Of a DNA stretch of 5,528 bases, positions 1-4,597 are shown one piece after another. Position 1 is the stretch's first letter; the number at the start of each line of letters is the position of its first letter. Source of the DNA: Gammaproteobacteria bacterium (GTDB taxonomy: Bacteria; Pseudomonadota; Gammaproteobacteria; Steroidobacterales; JABDKV01); NCBI GenBank assembly GCA_029862285.1, contig JAOTXR010000173.1:1-5528 (forward strand), read 5' to 3'. The translations under genes were made by a program, and so were the position numbers. The notes under the pieces are model-generated. The model saw only the letters and a list, made by a program, of their open reading frames with translations, was not told the origin of the DNA and made no database searches.

Positions 1-297
1 ACACCGCTGACAGGTCAGCTGCCCTCTTTCCTGCACACGCTGGCCTTTGCACTCGCCTGTGCGCTGGTCCCTGCGCGATTACCGGCTGCTCTGGCTGCCA
101 TCCTGGCGTGGGGTCTGGTCGAGCTGCTGGCGGAACTGGCGCAACACGACCGGGTTTCATTGGCTGCGCCGCTTGAACCCTATCAACTTGCCAGTACTTT
201 CGACCCCATGGATCTCGTGGCGATTACTCTGGCGATTCTCGTGGCACTGGGACTTACGCTCGCGTTGCGCAGCACACCGGAGGCATCACCGCAATGA
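1..297 (+). CDS. Small integral membrane protein, 3' end only (possibly VanZ-like)
   Basis: The open frame enters from the left edge and stops at TGA 295-297, giving 98 visible residues without a start. The product is very hydrophobic. Visible residues 9-25 and 28-46 look like two membrane spans, followed by a polar stretch (AQHDRVSLAAPLEP) and a last span at about 70-89, after which a short tail ends in STPEASPQ. The FLHTLAFALA segment, and a TFDPMDLVAI segment just before the last helix, recall the C-terminal half of VanZ-like proteins, which have an acidic motif before the final helix. That resemblance is from memory and is weak, so the function is not assigned. The stop overlaps the next start in ATGA, so the two genes are probably cotranscribed and translationally coupled. 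The missing 5' part prevents a better call. Confidence 0.6.
   Translation, partial: TPLTGQLPSFLHTLAFALACALVPARLPAALAAILAWGLVELLAELAQHDRVSLAAPLEPYQLASTFDPMDLVAITLAILVALGLTLALRSTPEASPQ
279..283 (+). promoter_or_regulatory. Shine-Dalgarno for the acidic exported protein gene
   Basis: GGAGG lies ten bases before ATG 294-296, inside the last codons of the upstream membrane-protein gene. It supports ATG 294 as the true start and the four-base overlap of the two genes. Confidence 0.7.
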
Positions 298-1313
298 ACG
301 TTGGAAAATTCGCCGCGATGACCCTTATCTGGATTGCCGGTGTGATGACCATTATTGCCAGCAGCTCCACGGATGACGACGAACCGGTCCTGGCGGTCCC
401 GGTAACCGTCGATTTCACTCTGACCACCCTTGCGGTGCCGCTGAAGCGCGAGTTGGAAACCCGTACCGCAGAACTCGACACTTTGTCGTTGCACGGTAGC
501 TATAGCGCCAACCAGGGCGACAAGCTGACACTCGACCGCAGCTCGATCACGCTCGACACCGGCAGCGAGTTCCAGATTACGATCACCGCGGAAACTACCG
601 AAGAGCTCCTGGCAGGTGCTGCCGACATCGCGGTGTCTGCCGCGTTCGATATAGGCATTGGCCACAATCCGGTTGCCGGCCGGTTTTCCAGCCTGTTCGG
701 CGGTACGACTACTGTCGTGACCGTGACCTCAGGCGGTGTCGACGTGGTTATCGGTGGCGCCACGACAGCAGATTTTCACAGCTGGTCGGATTTCGAAGAC
801 CGCGAAGACGACGAAAATGCCGACCTGAATCTGCGCATGGCATCGGCGGCCTACAACATGTTCGACGTTGTGTTGCGTGCCACGTTACTCGCTGAAGACA
901 TCATCGATGACGTTGAAGACAACAAAGAAACATTGGAAGGAATGTTCAATTCGGCATTGACGCTGACGTGTAACAACACCGCCGACGAAGGCGAGGGCCA
1001 GTCACGTTTACTCTGGACTGCAGATGCATCGGGTTCAGGCGCGGACCTGATCGGCCAGGGGGATGCTTTTGAGGCCCGGTACGTCAATTGCCGGGATGCG
1101 AACCTGGACCGTATTCTCGACGGTAACATGGCCCTGGCTAACTACAACCCGGACAATGACACCGGATTTAGCATCTTCGGTATCGATGCGACTCTGTTTG
1201 AATTGTTTTTCTCGGAAACGCCGGTCGATATCGATACGGTTATTGACGCCACGTCACCCCGCTACAGCGGCACACTCCGACTGTCCTACACCGAAACTGC
1301 CGACTCGCTGTAG
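294..1313 (+). CDS. Acidic, probably exported or membrane-anchored protein of unknown function
   Basis: This is a 339-residue protein that I cannot assign to a named family. Residues 6-22 form one hydrophobic segment after a short basic start (MNVGK), followed by SSSTDDDE. That fits a signal peptide or N-terminal anchor; there is no lipobox Cys. The rest is soluble, rich in Asp and Glu (for example DFEDREDDENAD at 166-177) and predominantly beta-like at 31-160, with alternating T/V/I runs. The only two cysteines, C226 and C266, bracket a segment with SGSGADLIGQGDAFEARYVNC. This resembles a recurrent C...D-x-SG...GD-x-F...NC arrangement I recall from other proteobacterial exported proteins, and it could form a disulfide in the periplasm. 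A GGAGG and the ATGA overlap support the start. Two stops in a row (TAG TAG, 1311-1316) end the gene, six bases from the convergent alkA end. Confidence 0.75.
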   Translation: MNVGKFAAMTLIWIAGVMTIIASSSTDDDEPVLAVPVTVDFTLTTLAVPLKRELETRTAELDTLSLHGSYSANQGDKLTLDRSSITLDTGSEFQITITAETTEELLAGAADIAVSAAFDIGIGHNPVAGRFSSLFGGTTTVVTVTSGGVDVVIGGATTADFHSWSDFEDREDDENADLNLRMASAAYNMFDVVLRATLLAEDIIDDVEDNKETLEGMFNSALTLTCNNTADEGEGQSRLLWTADASGSGADLIGQGDAFEARYVNCRDANLDRILDGNMALANYNPDNDTGFSIFGIDATLFELFFSETPVDIDTVIDATSPRYSGTLRLSYTETADSL

Positions 1314-1319
1314 TAGCAA

Positions 1320-1937
1320 TCAACTGCGCCCGCGACGATCCAGATAGTCGTGCCACAAAATGCGTGCGGCAATCGCACGCCACGGGCGCCAGCGCTCGAC
1401 CAGCGCCAGCATCGCTGCGTCGTCGGCGATGCCGTAAAGATCTTCGATGGCTTTTATCAGCGCCAGGTCTCCCGCCGGCCAGATATCGGGTCGCCTCAAT
1501 GCCATCAGCAGGTAAACATCGGCTGTCCATGGGCCAATGCCCTTTAACACGCAAAGTGAGTCGCGGGCGCGCTCGTCATCCTGCCGCGCTATCGTCGCCA
1601 GGTTCAAACGCCGCTCGGCGATCGCGGCAGCCAGCCCGCGACAGTACTCGGCTTTTTGCCGGGTCAATCCGCTACGACGCAAACGCGCAATTGAACAGGA
1701 ACTCAAGTTTGCAGCCGTCAAAGGCGAAATGTCAGCAGCCAGTCGACGATAAATAGCGCGACCCGACGCCAGCGACACCTGTTGTTCCAGAATTATCCTG
1801 ATCAGGGTGTGCCAGCCGGGCCGGCGCGTCCATAACGGTGGCGGACCGCGGTCTGCAACCACCTTCGACAAGGACGCATCGCGTTGGCACAGCGCATCCA
1901 GTCCAAGACGCATCGAAGCTTCGTTTAGCGCATGCAA
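1320..1937 (-). CDS. AlkA-type 3-methyladenine DNA glycosylase (HhH-GPD superfamily)
   Basis: This enzyme removes alkylated purines such as 3-methyladenine from DNA, starting base excision repair. It has 205 residues and shows the family landmarks in order: LEQQVS at 50-55, the helix-hairpin-helix LKGIGPWTA at 131-139, then PAGDLAL with the catalytic Asp at D157, and a final WRPWRAIAARILW at 183-195. It is shorter than E. coli AlkA (about 282 residues) because the N-terminal TBP-like domain is absent, as in many 200-residue members. Translation starts at TTG 1937: a stop in the same frame sits at 1949-1947, and a GGAGGTGA (1954-1947) ends nine bases before it. The only alternative in frame near the start is ATG 1913, which has no such signal. 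The gene lies 76 bases after the diguanylate cyclase and could be read from it or from its own promoter. The family call is firm; substrate range is not visible. Confidence 0.92.
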   Translation of the reverse strand: MHALNEASMRLGLDALCQRDASLSKVVADRGPPPLWTRRPGWHTLIRIILEQQVSLASGRAIYRRLAADISPLTAANLSSCSIARLRRSGLTRQKAEYCRGLAAAIAERRLNLATIARQDDERARDSLCVLKGIGPWTADVYLLMALRRPDIWPAGDLALIKAIEDLYGIADDAAMLALVERWRPWRAIAARILWHDYLDRRGRS

Positions 1938-1946
1938 GGCGTGCGG

Positions 1947-1954
1947 TCACCTCC
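1947..1954 (-). promoter_or_regulatory. Strong Shine-Dalgarno that decides the TTG start of the alkA-like gene
   Basis: On the minus strand GGAGGTGA is a full match to the 16S anti-Shine-Dalgarno core, with nine bases between it and TTG 1937-1935. Its TGA is also the in-frame stop just before the start, so no longer protein is possible. Confidence 0.8.
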
Positions 1955-1961
1955 TCGCAGT

Positions 1962-1989
1962 ATTCTAATTGAAGTTGGACCGCAGTCGA
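1962..1989 (-). promoter_or_regulatory. Candidate sigma70 promoter for the alkA-like gene
   Basis: On the minus strand, TCGACT (1989-1984, four of six to TTGACA) is followed after 16 bases by TAGAAT (1967-1962, five of six to TATAAT). Initiation would fall near 1955, which leaves a very short leader that begins almost at the Shine-Dalgarno. It would let the glycosylase be made independently of the diguanylate cyclase upstream. This is a motif match only. Confidence 0.35.
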
Positions 1990-2013
1990 GTGCAGGCAAA
2001 AAGCACGAACGTA

Positions 2014-3546
2014 TTAGCGGCGAACCCGCTGCAGCGGCTTGGATTTGGCGCCGGGCTCGGCAAGCTGGATGCAATTGCGGCCCTTACCCTTGGCGCGGTA
2101 CAAGGCCCGGTCGGCTTCTTCGACCAGCTGTGTCTGATCGAACTGCGGCCCCGGTACGGCGCTGGCCACGCCGATACTGATAGTCAGGTGATCAGAAATG
2201 GGTGAGGCGCTGTGAGGTATCGACAGGGCGCAAACCCGCTCGTGCACAGTGGCGGCCAGTTCAGCTGCCGCTGCCAGGTCGGCACCGGGTACGACGACGC
2301 CGAACTCTTCGCCGCCATAACGCGCGGCCACTTCCCCGGCGCGCTGAAAACAGCCCTCTATGGTTTTGGCCACCGCACCCAATGCCTTGTCACCTGCCGG
2401 ATGTCCATAGCGATCATTAAAGGCCTTGAAAAAATCGATATCACACAGGATTAGCGATACCGGTTTTTGGTCACGGGCAGCACGGCGTACCTCGTTTGTA
2501 AGTGCCTCGTCGAAGTGCCGCCGGTTGGCAATACCGGTCACCGCGTCAATACGCACGAGCAATTCCAGTGTCTGCGTGTTGGCGCGCTCCAGTTCTACCA
2601 TCTGTTGCTGTGCTTTGTGTTCCGTGATGTCGCGTGCGATAACCACAAATACGTCGCGGCCCTGGATCTCGATCTGACTTACCGAGATATCCATCGGAAA
2701 AATAACACCGTCCTTGCGCTGCCCGTCGAGTTCACGGCCATAACCCATAATCCTGATTTCACCGGTCTCACGATAGTGCGCCAGATTTTCGTCGTGCCGG
2801 CTGGCATACGGTTCCGGCAGCAGCACCCGGACACTTTTGCCCACCAGTTCGTCCAGACTGTAGCCAAACATCTGTTCGGCTGCGGCATTCATCGATTCGA
2901 TGCGTCCATCGTTATCGGCGGTCAGGATGCCGTCGGCCAGGTGATCGAACACCGCGTCAACCTGTGGCGCACTGAGATCTTCCTGAAACTGCCGTAACAC
3001 AGCCGCGGCTGTGCCGGTGAATGGCGCCATCGACTCGATCATGTCGTCTTGCCAGCGCGCTGTCATCGATAAGACCAACACACCGTAGACAACGCTGCCG
3101 ATGCTCAATGGCAATGCCACGGTATTCCCCGCCTCCGGGTCGCGCACAATGACATGCCTGCCACACTGCAGCGCCGAGCGCGCTATTTCGTCGAAAGCGG
3201 CAAGCGCATCCTCACGCGATCTGCTTGCAGGCACCACGTCGGTCAACCGGCACGGCTCGCCGCCCGAAATGTTGGCCAACATTCCGGCTTGACTGCCGGT
3301 CAGCTCCAGTGACTTGCCAAGGATGCAGTTGATGCTCTCGCTGTGCCGGGAACCGGCCTGCAATTGTTGCTGCACGCAGGTAATAGCATCCAGCAGCGAC
3401 TGACACCACCGAAGATCGTTTATTTCCGGCACGCGGTTTGCAACGGCCATTTGCTCAATATTACCCAGCGACTGATAGCTACCTGGCCCACGGTGTTGTG
3501 GACGGTTTGCATTCTTAATCTTTTTGGCTGACCCAGCGCAACGCAT
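2014..3546 (-). CDS. Diguanylate cyclase with GAF, FixL-like PAS and GGDEF domains
   Basis: This 510-residue protein is predicted to make c-di-GMP from two GTP. Residues 1-40 are basic and probably disordered. About 47-190 is GAF-like (ALPLSIGSVVYGVLVLS). About 195-310 is a PAS domain, followed by a helical linker (311-333) and a GGDEF domain (334-495). The catalytic domain looks active: DAVTGIANRRHF at 334-345, metal-binding D369 in CDID, N377 and D386 in the FNDRYGHPAGD stretch, and the signature GGEEF at 411-415. The inhibitory RxxD site reads RAGE (402-405), with Glu in place of Asp. The PAS domain keeps the FixL haem-pocket residues, H251 and R271 (see findings). No transmembrane segment is seen, so it is probably cytoplasmic. 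ATG 3546 follows an in-frame stop at 3555-3553 but has no good Shine-Dalgarno; ATG 3450 (residue 33) is the alternative. It lies between the cyclase (52 bases upstream) and alkA. Confidence 0.93.
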   Translation of the reverse strand: MRCAGSAKKIKNANRPQHRGPGSYQSLGNIEQMAVANRVPEINDLRWCQSLLDAITCVQQQLQAGSRHSESINCILGKSLELTGSQAGMLANISGGEPCRLTDVVPASRSREDALAAFDEIARSALQCGRHVIVRDPEAGNTVALPLSIGSVVYGVLVLSMTARWQDDMIESMAPFTGTAAAVLRQFQEDLSAPQVDAVFDHLADGILTADNDGRIESMNAAAEQMFGYSLDELVGKSVRVLLPEPYASRHDENLAHYRETGEIRIMGYGRELDGQRKDGVIFPMDISVSQIEIQGRDVFVVIARDITEHKAQQQMVELERANTQTLELLVRIDAVTGIANRRHFDEALTNEVRRAARDQKPVSLILCDIDFFKAFNDRYGHPAGDKALGAVAKTIEGCFQRAGEVAARYGGEEFGVVVPGADLAAAAELAATVHERVCALSIPHSASPISDHLTISIGVASAVPGPQFDQTQLVEEADRALYRAKGKGRNCIQLAEPGAKSKPLQRVRR

Positions 3547-3598
3547 TGGCCGTCATTTTGTTACATTGGGACGATGTTCCCTGTGGTTGACAGCCTGG

Positions 3599-4249
3599 TC
3601 AGGGGACTAACGCGAAAGCGCGGACCGGAAAAGAACCGGCGCCGACCACCTTGACCGGAACGGCAAAATATCGGAAACCCTGCTCGGGAATCCGGTCCAG
3701 ATTGCACAGATGTTCGGTGATCGGAATGTCCGCTTCGAGTAACAAACTGTGGACCGGCCGCTGCCCGCCGTCGATGCTGTCGATGTTGAGCGAGTCAATA
3801 CCAACGTGCGCAGCGCCGGCCTGCACGAGCCATGCGGCGGCTTCCCGGGTCACAAACGGGTGACCACGAAAATATTCCGGACTGCCCCAATGCTGCGACC
3901 ATCCGGTATGTATAAGGACTGCTTTATTCCTGACATCGAAACGGGACACGGCCGCCAGATCGAGACTGGCGCCGCGCGTGCGAAAACAAATACCGTCGAG
4001 ATTCGCCAGTCGCTGCAATTCGATTTGCGAGATATCGCCCCGGTTGCGGTAGCGGTGAAACGGCGCGTCAACATAAGTCCCGGTATTCATCACCATGCAA
4101 ATTTCGCCGATATGAAACTCCGTGCCGTTAGTGTAGTGTGATCTTGAGTCTTGGTGACTGAGATAGGCACTGACCGTTGGCGCCGGCAAACCCGGGTAAG
4201 TTTGCTGCCCGCTAATGACTCGGTGGCTGAGGTCTACAAGATTTAACAT
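3599..4249 (-). CDS. Cyclase-family protein (KynB-like fold) with altered metal motif
   Basis: This 216-residue protein belongs to the family of bacterial kynurenine formamidase, isatin hydrolase and related metal-dependent hydrolases (Pfam 'Cyclase'). Family marks are DLSHRVISGQQTYPG at 6-20, the central motif at 55-65, GIDSLNIDS at 150-158, H167 in RPVHSLLL and E179 in ITEHLCNLDRIP, and the C-terminal FAVPVKVVGAGSFPVRAFALV. The usual HxGTHxDxPxH reads NTGTYVDAPFH: D61 and H65 remain but the first and second His are N55 and Y59. I recall NTGTYLDxPFHR as typical of a separate subgroup, so this may be a natural variant rather than a dead enzyme; the substrate cannot be named. The length and N-terminus fit the family, so ATG 4249 is right although it has no Shine-Dalgarno. 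It is first in the minus-strand cluster and divergent from the 58-residue gene. Confidence 0.88.
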   Translation of the reverse strand: MLNLVDLSHRVISGQQTYPGLPAPTVSAYLSHQDSRSHYTNGTEFHIGEICMVMNTGTYVDAPFHRYRNRGDISQIELQRLANLDGICFRTRGASLDLAAVSRFDVRNKAVLIHTGWSQHWGSPEYFRGHPFVTREAAAWLVQAGAAHVGIDSLNIDSIDGGQRPVHSLLLEADIPITEHLCNLDRIPEQGFRYFAVPVKVVGAGSFPVRAFALVP

Positions 4250-4268
4250 AAGTTGTTTGCCGCAACTT
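4250..4268 (-). promoter_or_regulatory. Inverted repeat touching the cyclase start codon
   Basis: On the minus strand AAGTTG and CAACTT form perfect 6-base arms around a 7-base loop (CGGCAAA), and the second arm ends directly before ATG 4249. No Shine-Dalgarno is present. In RNA this would be a small stem-loop in the ribosome landing zone; in DNA it could be an operator. Function is unproven. Confidence 0.4.
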
Positions 4269-4273
4269 CAAAA

Positions 4274-4289
4274 TGTGAACTTTGTCACG
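4274..4289. promoter_or_regulatory. CRP-type dyad, one mismatch (cyclase-proximal)
   Basis: TGTGA-ACTTTG-TCACG matches the CRP/Vfr consensus TGTGA-N6-TCACA at nine of ten positions and is preceded by AAA as in strong sites. Its centre, 4281.5, is about 32 bases from the cyclase ATG. That is too close for a standard class II activator position for a promoter of that gene, so it could instead repress it or act as an auxiliary site. Confidence 0.5.
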
Positions 4290-4311
4290 TCCAATGGGGC
4301 CCTGCCCCTCC

Positions 4312-4325
4312 TTGATGGGTAGCAA
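4312..4325. promoter_or_regulatory. FNR/Anr-like box, one mismatch
   Basis: TTGAT-GGGT-AGCAA matches the FNR consensus TTGAT-N4-ATCAA at nine of ten positions. It lies between the two CRP-type dyads, centred at 4318.5. No well-placed -10 element was found for it in either direction, so it is tentative. Confidence 0.3.
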
Positions 4326-4338
4326 TAGCCACCCGGAG

Positions 4339-4354
4339 TGTGACCGGTGTCACA
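4339..4354 (+). promoter_or_regulatory. Perfect CRP-type binding site upstream of the 58-residue gene
   Basis: TGTGACCGGTGTCACA is an exact match to TGTGA-N6-TCACA, with 6-base inverted arms TGTGAC and GTCACA. Its centre at 4346.5 would be -41.5 for a start near 4388. The bases where the -10 would then fall (4376-4381) read TAAACT, four of six to TATAAT. This is the arrangement of a class II CRP-dependent promoter, with a leader of about 26 bases. It assumes that the host has a CRP/Vfr-type regulator. Confidence 0.6.
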
Positions 4355-4375
4355 GAAACGTCCGATTTGCTGTAC

Positions 4376-4381
4376 TAAACT
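4376..4381 (+). promoter_or_regulatory. Candidate -10 element for the 58-residue gene
   Basis: TAAACT keeps the first T, the A at position 2 and the last T of TATAAT, plus A at position 4. No convincing -35 is present, which is expected if CRP at 4339-4354 activates from -41.5. An alternative hexamer is TATGCT at 4385-4390. Confidence 0.35.
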
Positions 4382-4404
4382 TGATATGCTCGACTAGGGA
4401 CAAC

Positions 4405-4409
4405 GGGGG
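4405..4409 (+). promoter_or_regulatory. Purine-rich ribosome site of the 58-residue gene
   Basis: GGGGG ends four bases before ATG 4414, and AGGGA (4396-4400) lies further upstream. The spacing is short but this is the only plausible ribosome site. It favours ATG 4414 over the in-frame TTG 4282, which lies upstream of the predicted promoter. Confidence 0.45.
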
Positions 4410-4413
4410 CAAA

Positions 4414-4590
4414 ATGAGCGAGAAACATACCAAAGTGAATTCAGCCGGCGACAATGGAAGGGACTGGGATCCGTACAATGTCTGGCAGAAACACATCAAG
4501 GAAGCTGAGACCAAACCGGCCAAAGACGATCAGAATCCAACCGGCAGCTGGCGTACCGACGCTGTCTGGCAAAATCTGATCAAGGGCTAA
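4414..4590 (+). CDS. Small hydrophilic protein with two W-x4-VWQ-x2-IK repeats, unknown function
   Basis: This is a 58-residue, highly charged protein without signal peptide or membrane segment, probably cytoplasmic. I do not recognise the family. It contains two copies of one motif, 28 residues apart and equally spaced inside: W18-x4-V23-W24-Q25-x2-I28-K29 and W46-x4-V51-W52-Q53-x2-I56-K57. A Lys/Asp/Glu-rich linker (KEAETKPAKDDQ) joins them, and the second copy ends one residue before the C-terminus. Paired amphipathic segments with exposed tryptophans suggest a binding or dimerising peptide, which is inference. The frame is open to TTG 4282, but that extension crosses the CRP site and candidate promoter, so ATG 4414 with GGGGG before it is chosen. 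The gene is divergent from the cyclase and ends seven bases from the convergent fabH. CRP-type control is likely from the perfect dyad upstream. Confidence 0.7.
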   Translation: MSEKHTKVNSAGDNGRDWDPYNVWQKHIKEAETKPAKDDQNPTGSWRTDAVWQNLIKG

Positions 4591-4597
4591 TCGCGAC

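Noticed and set aside
183..665. 160-codon open frame on the minus strand
   Set aside because: It is antisense to the acidic exported protein gene, whose start has a GGAGG and an overlap with its neighbour; the product shows no known motif.
2026..2037. Perfect 12-base palindrome CCGCTGCAGCGG near the 3' end of the diguanylate cyclase gene
   Set aside because: It lies in coding sequence and has no loop; the nearest T-run on the minus strand is over 20 bases away, so it is not a credible terminator.
2467..2997. 176-codon open frame on the plus strand
   Set aside because: It mirrors the PAS/GGDEF coding sequence, which is certain from its motifs.
3547..3598. Possible terminator or promoter between the cyclase and the diguanylate cyclase
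   Set aside because: Only a 4-base GGGA/TCCC pairing without a T-run, and no convincing -10/-35 pair was found.
4296..4308. GGGGC-CCT-GCCCC hairpin in the divergent region
   Set aside because: The stem is 5 bp with a 3-base loop and no T-run; probably GC-rich chance sequence, although it could add structure between the regulatory sites.
4282..4413. In-frame upstream extension of the 58-residue gene with a CDRCH (CxxCH) sequence like a haem c motif
   Set aside because: The extension begins at a TTG without a ribosome site and overlaps the CRP-type dyad and the predicted promoter; it has no signal peptide. The CxxCH is read from the promoter DNA by chance.
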